A DNA stretch of 64,000 nucleotides from positions 11,167,205-11,231,204 of the forward strand of contig OZ025276.1 in the NCBI GenBank assembly GCA_964019165.1. Reading direction: 5' to 3'. This stretch comes from Mastigias papua. Its lineage: Eukaryota; Cnidaria; Scyphozoa; Rhizostomeae; Mastigiidae. The notes beneath the pieces were generated by a model, which did not search any database, was not told the DNA's origin, and saw only the letters and a program-made list of their open reading frames with translations. Position 1 is the stretch's first letter; each line of letters starts with the position of its first letter. A program made the translations under genes and the position numbers. This document shows positions 1 through 35,521 of this stretch, in pieces.

Positions 1-202
1 TGCATGCGGAGAGTGACGTTTTTCCTGGGCCTTTGTCTATAATAACGGGATCGTGAAGTTTTGCAGTATGTTTGAGAAGTATTATTGCCTCAAGCTACTT
101 ACAACCTTGCGTAGCATTTCACAGCGTATTTACTTTGTCGTTTCTTCATTGCACTTTTATACCATTTTGTACGTAATAACGTTTCTTCCTGTCGTCTTAT
201 AG
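1..202 (+). other. Partial intron of AFG1L
   Basis: This stretch ends in a pyrimidine-rich tract and AG at 201-202, directly before the first recognisable AFG1L codon. The preceding exon, which should carry Walker B (a DE motif ending in Q before VTDIADAM), is not visible here. I see no other feature. Confidence 0.6.
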
Positions 203-3200
203 GTAACTGATATAGCTGACGCCATGATATTAAAGCTACTGTTTTCACATTTGTTTGAAAATGGAGTTATAGTTGTTGCTACGTCTAATCGAAGTCCTGA
301 CGGTTAGAAAGGTTTATTTTTGTTTCTACAATCTTGCTATAAGTAACGAAGCTCCGTAGTTCCCTTTCAATGTATTTTTTGTTGTAGAGTTGTTGTCAAA
401 AGAGACAGGCTAGGCCCAGCTAGCTTAAAACTTTATTTGACATGTTGTATGAGCGGTTTAATTTTCTTTTTTTCAAGTGTGAAATGGTACAGCGTACTTC
501 AAACCTGATTGACAATTATGTTATACTCTTTGAAAATAGAGTTGAAGTACTTTTCAATGCATCTATATCTCACATGTTGATTGAAATTGCTAGATCTCAT
601 GTATCTCATAAATGAATTTTCACAGATTTATACAAGAATGGCCTTCAAAGGTCGAATTTTCTTCCTTTCATTCCTCTTTTAAAGGTATGATATGAGCAAG
701 CTATTACTTTCACTAACATTCCGATTATGAAGATTATTTGAATATTTTCTCAGTCGCTTCTAATTGTACTACTTTGATTTCAGCTGTTTCATTAAGTTAC
801 GGCCAAACAGCTAGACTTTTCTATCGAGTTTTGCTATACATATGTATTCCAGAAATCTGATGATGTATAGTGTTGTGGTCAAACGGCTATACATTTCAAT
901 ATACAATTTACTCGACTTTCGAACTTGGAACAATGAATGAAAAATCTCAGGAAAGCGATGAAGTAGGCATGCGCAAACTACACAAAAGTTGAGCAATCTG
1001 CCCAACCGTAATACAACGCTATACAACTTCAAAATCCACTAGATCTTTTTTGGCTATATTCACAAACACTATACACGGAAAATGTATGCTATACAGATGT
1101 ATCCAAGGCGGCCAAATGATGATACTTTTTACTAGATTTTGTATAGTGAAAAGTTGAGAGAAAAACCTAGTTGTTTGGCCATAGACATTTTAGAAATTTT
1201 AAATTGTAAAAATTTGCACTTTTAAATTTCAGATTTTTAAAAATTTGACATTTAAAATTTCACATTTTTAAAAATTTCCAAGTTTAAAATTTCACATTTT
1301 TAAACATTTGCAATGTTAACATTTCAGATTTTTAGACATTTACAATTTAAAATTTCAGATTTTTAAACATTTGCAATTTTAAATTTCAGATTTTTAAAAA
1401 TTTGCAATTTAAAATTTCAGATTTTTAAAACTTTGCAATTTTAAATTTCAGATTTTTAAAAATTTGCAATTTAAAATTTCAGATTTTTAAAAATTTGACA
1501 TTTAAAATTTCAGATTTTTAAAAATTTCCAAGTTTAAAATTTCACATTTTTAAACATTTGCAATGTTAACATTTCAGATTTTTAGACATTTACAATTTAA
1601 AATTTCAGATTTTTAAAAATTTGCACTTTTAAATTTCAGATTTTTAAAAATTTGCAATTTTAAAATTTCAGACTTTTACAACTTTGCAATTTTACAATTT
1701 CAGAGTTTTAAAAATTTGCAATTTAAAATTTCAGATTTTTAAAAATTTGCAATTTTAAATTTCAGATTTTTAAAAATTTGCAATTTAAAATTTCAGATTT
1801 TTAATATTTTGCAATTTAAAATTTCAGATTTTTAAAAATTTGCAATTTTAAAATTTCAGATTTTTAAAAATTTGCAATTTTACAATTTCAGAGTTTTAAA
1901 AATTTGCAATTTAAAATTTCAGATTTTTAAAAATTTGCAATTTTAAAATTTCAGATTTTTAAAAATTTGCAATTTTAAATTTCAGATTTTTAAAAATTTG
2001 CAATTTTAAAATTTCAGATTTTTAAAAATTTGCAATTTTAACTTTCAAACTTTTAAAAATTTGCAATTTTAAATTTCAGATTTTTAAAAATTTGCAATTT
2101 TAAAATTTCAGATTTTTAAAAATTTGCAATTTTAAAATTTCAGATTTTTAAAAATTTGCAATTTTAAATTTCAGAGTTTTAAAAATTTGCAATTTTAAAA
2201 TTTCAGATTTTTAAAAATTTGCAATTTTAAATTTCAGAGTTTTAAAGGTTTGCTATTTTAAATTTCAGAGTTTTGAAAATTTGTAATTTACCATTTCAGA
2301 TTGTCAAAATTGCACATTTTGAAATTGCTAATTTTCAGATTTTTAAATTTCAGAGCTTACAGATTTGAAATTTGAAATGTCATCTTTATCTTACAATGTC
2401 TTAAAGGTCTGACATTTACATTGCAGATTTTTAAACTTGGAATTTTTGAGATCACAACTGTTTAAAAGTCTGAAATTTTAATTTTTACATACCCAACTGT
2501 GAAAATTATTAATTTTAGCATTGTAAAATTTCAAAACGGTATACTTTCAATCTTTAAAGTTCAAACTTTGTAAATTGAAAACTTGTATATGTTCACAATG
2601 GTTAGTGTAAGCTTTACTGATGCCATAAGTCACTATGAACTACAGTGTTTTTCCATTTCAGTCAAAATGCGAAGTTTTCAGTATTGATTCTAGCACTGAT
2701 TATCGTCGATTAGGTGAGGGGCATTTTGATTTGCCATAAAATCAGATATTGATAGCATTTGTCTTCCATACTCTACCGTATTGTGTCTCTTGATGCTTTT
2801 GTCTATCACTGCACTGATGTTGCCATCACGTTTGAATGTGTATTGCATGCACTTTTATACAGGGCGTCACGATGCGTCGTGAGGAACGCTAAAAGCATGA
2901 TAGCTTTCACGGGGATGCAAGGAAGGGTGGTGAAGTTTGTTTGTACAGGTCAATCATGCGTGTCTTTTTACCGATACATTTTCTTCATTTTCTATTGATA
3001 AATCATTGTCTTCTACTCTGTGATTTTCTCTACAGATTTAAATAGCATTGGTGAAATATATTTAGATTCCAGCACCCCGGATTGTTCTAAGAAGATTGAT
3101 GATATTTTCCATCGTCTTTGCGAAGAACAGAAATCTGTCGGTGGGTATAGTCTGTGTGCAGTTTCTTAATGGGCCTTAAAGTCTGGTGCAAAATGACGCT

Positions 3201-5571
3201 TCAGCTCATGCCAGGAATTCAATGGAAAATCAAATGGATTGTAAAACCAGTTTGCCATTTTGATAGTAGTAATAATAATAATGAAAATGTTTGCAGAGGA
3301 AAGCCTCAATCACTGAAAGTGCTTTTCATGATGCTTCTACTATTTACCTACTTAAAAGTACTCGAGTTAAAATTATGAAATAGATCAAAGTAGTAGAATT
3401 AGTAGTTGCTATTTTCGCGATAAAATTTTAATGGAGTTTAAAAAGTCGATACTGTCCAGAGCTTTTGTTTAAAATACTATAATTTCCTGTAGTTTTGCAT
3501 GCAATTTTTGCAAACATTTAACTCGTAAGCCATGTATGCTTACTACTAGAGCTTTTATTTTCAGATAATTTATGCCGCCAAAGTATATTTCTTCTCTTGT
3601 TCATGGATGAAGCATTACTTGAGCTCTAGAGATCTGCTATAAATCTTCTTTTTCAATGCTTAGGAGACTTTGAAGTTGCACCAAAGCATTTATCAGTATT
3701 TGGAAGAAAAGTTAAAGTGCCACTGGCATGCGGTAGAGTTGGCAAATTCAGTTTTGATGAGCTATGCAATAAGGTATGACTGTTAAGGCCAATTACTTTC
3801 CCCTAAAAAAGTAATCTGCTTTCTTAGTAAATAGTACGAGGCTTTTTGATTGATTTTGACCAAATTAGATTGAGCAGTTCAGTATCTTTTCTAAAGGAAC
3901 TGGACATATACTCCTCTTTACGTTAAGACATGAAAAGTAGGTTTTGTTTTTGTGCAGAATGTATTCAAGTTACGTCCACTGTCTAAGCTGGCTCTTATGT
4001 AATCACATTAAATCTTCTTTCCTTCCTCCCTCCCTCCCTCCCTCCCTTCCTCCCTTCCTTTTTAAGATGGAACACACCTCCATTAAGCCATATTTACCTT
4101 TCAAGTTGTGGTTACTGATCAAGCCGCTAGGAAGATATCTTGTAATGTAGGAAAGCAAGACTTATTAAGCGTTAACATCGTATCTCATTGACAGCATTCA
4201 CATTATTATAAATAAGAGAAATTGTTTGTTCTTATTTATTAATTCAATCATAAAAAGTATATTAATTAGTGAGATAAAGCTTTTTGCTATGATAACTGTA
4301 CATTGTTCATCCTAAGCTCCACAGGAATATAACCATTTTGGAGGTAATACTTATATTTAGGTTTAATCATATGTACTTTTTTTAAGTAAAGAACTTAAGC
4401 TCTCTATTTTGTCTTCTGTTTATTGTTATATTTTTGCAGCCGTTAGGACCAGCCGATTACTTAGCGATATCAAAGGAGTTCGAAACGGTCATCATCACCG
4501 AGATTCCCCAACTTGATTTGAGAAGAAAAATGGAAACTAGGAGGTTTATAACTGCAATTGATAACCTATACGATAATCATGTGAGTATTTTTGAGCTCAT
4601 GTGTTGTTAGATACTGCTCTGTACAGAGAAAAACAGTTAATCGCTGCAAATATACGGACTAGTTTCCGTGGCGTCTTGTAATTCCCAGGATTTACCTTTT
4701 CATTATTCTGTTTCTGCATATGTTCAGCTTTGCCTGAACCTGCGTTTTTGTAGGTGAAAAATTTGTAGAAAACTGTATTACGTTTGAATAGAAAGTTAAA
4801 GAGCATTCGAAGCCGATGGATAAATGTCATAGCAACAATGAATTAAGGGATTATTGAACTATGCTATGACCTTGATTGCATGTTTAGAAATAGCTATGTA
4901 TTGAGTCTGTTTTCTACCTCTCCCTATCTCAAGGTACGTATTGTTTGTTCAGCCGAAAAAGAACCAGCAAAACTTTTTCTGACTGTCCCTTTGGCGGAGG
5001 AGGAAAGAGAAAATAATCGCTTGTTGATGGACGACTTAGGAATTGATGCGGTATGGGAGTGTATTTTGTTGATTCGCTTCAAATATCTTTGGAATAAGGT
5101 GCCTTTTATTATTGTTTGTGACAACTGTGCTCCACAATCGACTGAAATTGAAGGCACTTTTTATTTGTAGTCCAGAGTCTTTTGTAAGCATTACGTTAGT
5201 GATTTTGAAACTGATTATAGATGCATCATTTCAGTGGTTTGCAGGGTTATGAAATCATGGTTTCTCTTTAGATACTTACAGTTTTAAGTGGTCATTAGTA
5301 TGCAACCTTATTTTATGTAAGGAAAGTATTTGGCGCTTTTTCTCGGGTATTCATTGTCTTGCTGCATGCACATTTCTGCATCGATCCCGAATATGATCCC
5401 TCACAAATATGATTCTTTCTCTTCGTTATTTTTTAGAGTGGTGTAGGCTCCCACGCTAGTCTATTTACTGCCGAAGAAGAAATTTTTGCATTTGAACGAA
5501 CTATTTCTAGATTAATTGAAATGCAAACTGAACACTATTGGAATTATAAGAGTGAAAATAATGACATCTAA
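203..5571 (+). CDS. AFG1L: AFG1-like mitochondrial AAA+ ATPase, 3' part of gene (8 exons, 5' end outside window)
   Basis: Exons read from the sequence: 203-302, 626-684, 2662-2713, 3036-3140, 3664-3773, 4440-4580, 4934-5050, 5437-5571 (TAA 5569-5571). All introns are GT-AG and the phases close, giving 272 residues. The fragment starts just after where Walker B is expected, with [11 protein letters not shown], then the sensor-1 stretch VVATSNR, then DLYKNGLQR. Later come [19 protein letters not shown] and, near the end, [18 protein letters not shown]. These are hallmarks of the AFG1/LACE1 family, inner-membrane-associated mitochondrial ATPases implicated in handling damaged or surplus respiratory-chain subunits (family knowledge). 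Walker A and the mitochondrial presequence must lie upstream of base 1. The gene is in tandem with MYO6, with about 1.36 kb between them. I saw no AATAAA downstream, so the transcript end is unknown. Confidence 0.93.
800..1181. mobile_element. MITE-like element with TA target duplication, in AFG1L intron
   Basis: The left end reads CGGCCAAACAGCTAG and the reverse complement of the right end reads TGGCCAAACAACTAG. The similarity continues for about 45 bases to a shared CTATACA. Both ends are flanked by TA (798-799 and 1182-1183), as expected for Tc1/mariner-type insertion. The 382-bp interior has no coding capacity but repeats the motif CTATACA, or its complement, several times. It is probably a non-autonomous element. 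The superfamily assignment is inferred from the TA flanks only. Confidence 0.72.
1190..2300. repeat. 31-bp AT-rich minisatellite in AFG1L intron
   Basis: Tandem copies of a unit of about 31 bp built from TTTCAGATTTTTAAAAATTTG followed by CAATTTTAAAA, about 35 copies, with 30-32 bp length variants and a tendency for two subtypes to alternate. Decayed copies continue to about 2,600. Almost every unit carries TTTCAG, which resembles a 3' splice acceptor. The array starts about 10 bp after the TA-flanked element at 800-1181. Confidence 0.9.
4014..4062. repeat. Pyrimidine tract (CCCT/CCTT)n in AFG1L intron
   Basis: An uninterrupted C/T tract made mostly of CCTT and CCCT units on the plus strand. 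It lies well upstream of the next exon acceptor (4438-4439) and looks like a simple repeat, not a splice-site tract. Confidence 0.85.
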
Positions 5572-6926
5572 TGTCTGCGTTCAATTAGCGATTATGTGTT
5601 TTAATTCTTATTTGTATTTTATTTCTTCGATTGGTTTATTTCAATTTTGCCCACATAATGTCAGTACCCTCTACAATTTCATCCTTCTTTTTTCTTTTAA
5701 GAAGATAAGTCATTCATTGAATAGTAGGTTATGATTTTATAACCGTTATGCCCTTTTGAGATGGTTCTGTTGTGTAGTTTTTCTCCTTGCGAAATTTTGT
5801 TGTAATATTAACCCGTTACTTTCATTTGATAATTATCATGTTTAAACAATCATAACGCTAAGAGAGCAAGGCCAACATTGCCCGTTCAGCCAGGAGATTT
5901 TGTCCCTCTTTGTCCTTCCGAAAGTTAAAATAATGAAAGCAAGTTGTTTCCCAAAAACTTAGAAGATTTGCCGTAATACAACCTGAACCGGCGTATGTCC
6001 TTCGATAGGTTTGCACTCTCATGTGCTTAGTAGAAGGTGGAGTTTTACAACTTCGTATTATTGATAACGATTATATCTTTGCTTTTCTTTCTCCAACCCC
6101 CCCCCCCCCTTCCCTATTGAGTTCATTCCGTTCTTGTGTTTAATTGTGAATCAATTATCTTCATCAGTGCTATTTTGTATCCCATTTATAATGAATTGCA
6201 TATGTGAATAACAATTACCTTCCTCAATCAATCTTTCTTTTCAACCCTGAAACATCGTTGTACCTCAGAACAGCCCCATTTTCCATTTTCCTCTTTATAA
6301 CATTTAGATGCCAACTCTTCAGTACTTCTAATTTATTTCTTAAGATTTGATGGTTCGCCGTTGTTTTAAGTAATACGTAATATGTTCCAATCGCACCAGG
6401 TCCCAATGGATGTAGTCAATTTCCCCCGTCTTCACGTCTCTCTACAAAGAACCTGGCCCGAAGCCTAGTTCTGAAAGTCCCCAGGTTTTGGACCACTCGT
6501 TGCAAGTATTGCACGCATCTTGTGCAAATTTGGCTCTTGCGTCCCAATCATTACTGCAAACTCCAGCTGCTACCAACTCTTAAGTCTCAATGCAAAACGT
6601 TGTTGACCCTATTTACATATGGAAACTGACTCTCTATGCGAGATGTGGTTACGTAATGAATGTAAAATGTTACAATCTGACCAGTGGCAGTAGCGTTTCT
6701 GCTCCTACGATTGTTACCGCAACATCAATGAACGAAACGCGAAAAGGTATCCCATACGGAGGAGCTCTCAAATCCATAGCTTCCTGTTCCTGTCTGGCTA
6801 TGATTGTTGCTGTTGTTCATTCCTGAAAGAACGCTTCTCGAGAAGTCTGCCCGGTAAGGCGTCATTTGAAAGGAAGAATAGCGAAGTAAGGGTGCTTCAC
6901 CTACCTGCCTATCGTCTTATGAGAAA
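5572..6926. other. AFG1L-MYO6 intergenic spacer
   Basis: Spacer of 1,355 bp between two genes on the same strand. It contains a run of 13 C at about 6,097-6,109. I find no protein similarity in its short open frames, no AATAAA close to the AFG1L stop and no clear TATA box. It should hold the AFG1L 3' UTR and the MYO6 promoter and 5' UTR, but I cannot place them. Confidence 0.6.
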
Positions 6927-30159
<23,233 letters not shown>

Positions 30160-31020
30160 GCACTTTGTATTTAATTTTTACCTCTAGCCGTTTCTTAATT
30201 TATGATAAGTGCTTGAACTGAAGTTCTGCACACTTTATAACTGCTCGAATGGTAGAGCTCTGATTTGAGCACTTCAGATTCTTTTTAAATTCCAATTTTC
30301 GCAGCACTAGATGATGTATAATTCTGGTTCTAGGTATTGATGTTATTATGACGTATATAGTTATTGAATAATGGGGAATAGATAATTGATCATACTGTCT
30401 CATTTAATAGTCATTAACTCAGGCCTCTGTTGCGTCCAGCATGCACTTAAAAACCAATGTCAGTACGAGTCTTGTGTGGTTGCAGCTTAAGATAACTATT
30501 TGCTTGTTCACATTTTCGTCCAAATCTTTTCAGTTTGTTCGTATCAGTATTAGCACGACATAAGTCTTGTTCGTTCACACTCTTACCAAAAGATCCCATT
30601 TTCCACCAAAAGCTAGCTGAGCTTTCTATCAGGCGGCAATTTGCACTTCCAAAATTAAACACCTAGTCCCAAAACGTTCACAAAGTGCTCATCAAACCAC
30701 TATATTCACGAAGAAAAGTCCGAGTATTGCTCGGAGGTACAGAGAAGTATGAAACATCTTCGCCTAGCATCTGCCACTACTAGTATTTGGACATTTTTGG
30801 TCCATATGTGCAGCTATATCAACTTCATATCGCAAAATATATTCCAATGCATTGTAATTACCAATGTGATGCTACTTGCTTTTGATGCATCTGCGCAGTC
30901 TTACACATATGGTATGATATACTCTTGTTTGAGAACACTGAGGCTCGATATCCCAAAACGTTAAGAATTCTGCTGGAACATCCTCGGCCTCATATTAGGC
31001 ATTTCACAAGCACTCAACCA
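30160..31020. other. MYO6 3' flank
   Basis: Should contain the MYO6 3' UTR. I see no AATAAA before 31,034, and that one lies inside the inverted-repeat element that follows. No coding similarity was recognised in the short open frames. Confidence 0.5.
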
Positions 31021-31399
31021 CTCTAAAACCCATAATAAACGGGTGGATCACAATAAGTGGGGAGTCTAGCAAATTTCGAAAGTTATTTATCGGCGGTTCA
31101 AAATAAGTGGAGGGGATAATAAGACCCCCAGATTAATATTTGTAGGGGTCAACAGCGTCTAGACATGTCTGTTCCTACGAAGTGCTAACTTCACGTAAAA
31201 ATTAGCATAACATAAGGTATGAGGATTAACTGAGTTTGAACGAAGTCCCTGCATTCGCATGATCGGAGAAATGATTTATGCAGATTTGAAGCCACTTAAA
31301 TATTGTTAGGATTAATAGACGAGGAGTCAAACTAAGGAGCGGGGGGCTTTCAAATCAGCCAAAGTTAATTGACTCCCCCGTTTATTCTGGGTTTTAGAG
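31021..31399. mobile_element. TIR element downstream of MYO6, related to the intron 9 element
   Basis: The left end CTCTAAAACCCATAATAAAC and the reverse complement of the right end CTCTAAAACCCAGAATAAAC match at 19 of 20 positions and continue into CGGG. The right flank is TA (31400-31401); the left flank is CA, possibly a decayed TA. Subterminal blocks such as ACAATAAGTGGGGAG and AAAATAAGTGGAGGGG are complements of the CTTATT-plus-C-run blocks in the 10,374-10,897 element. It has no coding capacity. Confidence 0.75.
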
Positions 31400-31599
31400 T
31401 ATGCACATTTTTTGGCAATCAAATTCTAATGAGATTGGTATTAAGCATTAGCATTCATAGATTTCTTTTCAAAAGTAGCCCAGCCGACTGTCTGAGATAC
31501 TGCATACTGCTTAAAGTTTTTCAAATATTCGCAACACGTCACTCTTTAAATCAGCAACATTTTAAGAACATTTCAATCTAAAAATGTCAACAAATTAGG

Positions 31600-32097
31600 G
31601 ATATCGAGTCTCAACAAATTCTCAAATCGAGTCTTACTTTTTGTCCACAATTATGGCTCAGTTTTCTCCTTTTGAAAATCGACATCCTTGCATTTCAATT
31701 TCCCTCACTTTTGGTCAAATTACCAAAGCCATTGCCATACCTTTTGGCCATACCTTTTGGTTCATTTTCATCACTTTTCAATCTGCAATCAAAATCCTTG
31801 AAGCTAAATTTGGATCCTTTTCGGACATTGTGCAAGCGCTATAACCTTGCTTTTTGGCAAAGATTGGATCATTTTTAATTATTTTCAACCAACAATAAAC
31901 ATCCTTGACATTCCATTCCGGTAATTTTTCGACAAATTAACAAGATTTCAGCCATACCTTAGGCTAACCCTAGCTGGTTTTCATCACTTTCTCATCCCCA
32001 CCATGAGTCAAATTTACTTTTGATCATTTTTTCGCAACCACCCACGACGGTAGCCCCCTAGCTGAGTACTCATTTACAAAGGCTATACCTTTACTGT
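31600..32097 (+). repeat. Decayed border copies of the 107-bp satellite
   Basis: Several fragments match the monomer at reduced identity. The best is TTCATTTTCATCACTTTTCAATC (in part) at about 31,760-31,795, plus GTGCAAGCGCTATAACCTTG and CTTTTTGGCAAAGATTGGATC later. Similarity falls away from the array, as is usual for satellite edges that no longer share in homogenisation. Confidence 0.75.
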
Positions 32098-35000
32098 TTG
32101 GCCAAAAATGGCTCATTTTCATCACTTTTCAATCTGCAATCAAAATCAATCAATTTCAAATTTGGTCATTTTTTGGCAAAATACCAAGGCTATAGCCTTA
32201 CTTTTTGGCCAAAAATTGGCTCATTTTCATCACTTTTCATTCTGGAATCAAAATCAATCAATTTCAAATTTGGTCATTTTGTGGCAAAATACCAAGGCTA
32301 TAGCCTTACTTTTTGGCCAAAAATGGCTCATTTTCATCACTTTTCAATCTGCAATCAAAGTCAATCAATTTCAAATTTGGTCATTTTTTGGCAAAATACC
32401 AAGGCTATAGCCTTACTTTTTGGCCAAAAGCGGCTCATTTTCATCACTTTTAAATCTGCAATCAAAATCAATCAATTTCAAATTTGGTCATGTTTTGGCA
32501 AAATACCAAGGCTATAGCCTTACTTTTTGGCCACAATTGGCTCATTTTCATCACTTTTCAATCTGCAATCAAAATCTATCAATTTCAAATTTGGTCATTT
32601 TTTGGCAAAATACCAAGGCTATAGCCTTACTTTTTGGCCAAAAATGGCTCATTTTCATCACTTTTCAATCTGCAATCAAAATCAATCAATTTCAAATTTG
32701 GTCATTTTGTGGCAAAATACCAAGGCTATAGCCTTACTTTTTGGCCAAAAATGGCTCATTTTCATCACTTTTCAATCTGCAATCAAAATCAATCAATTTC
32801 AAATTTGGTCATTTTTTGGCAAAATACCAAGGCTATAGCCTTACTTTTTGGCCAAAAATGGCTCACTTTCATCACTTTTCATTCTGCAATCAAAATCAAT
32901 CAATTTCAAATTTGGTCATTTTTTGGCAAAATACCAAGGCTATAGCCTTACTTTTTGGCCACAAATGGCTCATTTTCATCACTTTTCAATCTGCAATCAA
33001 AGTCAATCAATTTCAAATTTGGTCATTTTTTGCCAAAATACCAAGGCTATAGCCTTACTTTTTGGCCAACAACGGCTCATTTTCATCACTTTTAAATCTG
33101 CAATCAAAATCAATCAATTTCAAATTTGGTCATTTTTTGGCAAAATACCAAGCCTATAGCCTTACTTTTTGGCCACAATTGGCTCATTTTCATCACTTTT
33201 CAATCTGCAATCAAAATCAATCAATTTCAAATTTGGTCATTTTTTGGCAAAATACCAAGGCTATAGCCTTACTTTTTGGCCAACAACGGCTCATTTTCAT
33301 CACTTTTCAATCTGCAATCAAAATCAATCAATTTCAAATTTGGTCATGTTTTGGCAAAATACCAAGGCTATAGCCTTACTTTTTGGCCAAAAATGGCTCA
33401 CTTTCATCACTTTTCATTCTGCAATCAAAATCAATCAATTTCAAATTTGGTCATGTTTTGGCAAAATACCAAGCCTATAGCCTTACTTTTTGGCCACAAT
33501 TGGCTCATGTTCATCACTTTTCAATCTGCAATCAACATCAATCAATTTCAAATTTGGTCATTTTTTGGCAAAATACCAAGGCTATAGCCTTACTTTTTGG
33601 CCAACAACGGCTCATTTTCATCACTTTTCAATCTGCAATCAAAATCAATCAATTTCAAATTTGGTCATTTTTTGGCAAAATACCAAGGCTATAGCCTTAC
33701 TTTTTGGCCACAAATGGCTCATTTTCATCACTTTTCAATCTGCAATCAAAGTCAATCAATTTCAAATTTGGTCATTTTTTGGCAAAATACCAAGGCTATA
33801 GCCTTACATTTTGGCCACAATTGGCTCATTTTCATCACTTTTCAATCTGCAATCAAAATCAATCAATTTCAAATTTGGTCATTTTTTGGCAAATTACCAA
33901 GGCTATAGCCTTACTTTTTGGCCAAATATGGCTCATTTTCATCACTTTTCAATCTGCAATCACAATCAATCAATTTCAAATTTGGTCATTTTTTGGCAAA
34001 ATACCAAGGCTATAGCCTTACTTATTCGCCAAAAATGGCTCATTTTCATCACTTGTTAATCTGCAATCACAATCAATCAATTTCAAATTTGGTCATGTTT
34101 TGGCAAAATACCAAGGCTATAGCCTTACTTTTTGGCCAAAAATGGCTCATTTTCATCACTTTTCAATCTGCAATCAAAATCAATCAATTTCAACTTTGGT
34201 CATTTTTTGGCAAAATACCAAGGCTATAGCCTTACTTTTTGGCCAAACATGGCTCATTTTCATCACGTTTCATTCTGCAATCAAAATCAATCAATTTCAA
34301 ATTTGGTCATTTTTTGGCAAAATACCAAGGCTATAGCCTTACTTTTTGGCCAAAACTGGCTCATTTTCATCACTTTTCAATCTGCAATCAAAATCAATCA
34401 ATTTCAAATTTGGTCATTTTTTGGCAAATACCAAGGCTATAGCCTTACTTTTTGGCCAAAAATGGCTCACTTTCATCACTTTTCATTCTGCAATCAAAAT
34501 CAATCAATTTCAAATTTGGTCATTTTTTGGCAAAATACCAAGGCTATAGCCTTACTTTTTGGCCACAAATGGCTCATTTTCATCACTTTTCAATCTGCAA
34601 TCAAAGTCAATCAATTTCAAATTTGGTCATTTTGTGGCAAAATACCAAGGCTATATCCTTACATTTTGGCCACAATTGGCTCATTTTCATCACTTTTCAA
34701 TCTGCAATCAAAATCAATCAATTTCAAATTTGGTCATTTTTTGGCAAATTACCAAGGCTATAGCCTTACTTTTTGGCCAAATATGGCTCATTTTCATCAC
34801 TTTTCAATCTGCAATCAAAATCAATCAATTTCAAATTTGGTCATTTTTTGGCAAAATACCAAGGCTATAGCCTTACTTATTGGCCAAAAATGGCTCATTT
34901 TCATCACTTGTCAATCTGCAATCACAATCAATCAATTTCAAATTTGGTCATTTTTTGGCAAAATACCAAGGCTATAGCCTTACTTTTTGGCCAAAAATGG

Positions 35001-35521
35001 CTCATTTTCATCACTTTTCAATCTGCAATCAAAATCAATCAATTTCAACTTTGGTCATTTTTTGGCAAAATACCAAGGCTATAGCCTTACTTTGTGGCCA
35101 AACATGGCTCATTTTCATCACGTTTCATTCTGCAATCAAAATCAATCAATTTCAACTTTGGTCATTTTTTGGCAAAATACCAAGGCTATAGCCTTACTTT
35201 TTGGCCAAAAATGGCTCATTTTCATCACTTTTCAATCTGCAATCAAAATCAATCAATTTCAAATTTGGTCATTTTTTGGCAAAATACCAAGCCTATAGCC
35301 TTACTTTTTGGCCACAATTGGCTCATTTTCATCACTTTTCAATCTGCAATCAAAATCAATCAATTTCAAATTTGGTCATTTTTTGGCAAAATACCAAGGC
35401 TATAGCCTTACTTTTTGGCCAACAACGGCTCATTTTCATCACTTTTCAATCTGCAATCAAAATCAATCAATGTCAAATTTGGTCATTTTGTGGCACAATA
35501 CCAAGGCTATAGCCTTACTTT

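Noticed and set aside
4597..5170. Frames of 77-96 codons around AFG1L exon 7
   Set aside because: The plus-strand frame is exon 7 read through into its introns; the minus-strand frames are its shadows.
6224..6826. Short frames in the AFG1L-MYO6 spacer (60 codons minus strand, 78 codons plus strand)
   Set aside because: They have no recognisable domain and no splice signals linking them to other exons, and their length is within chance.
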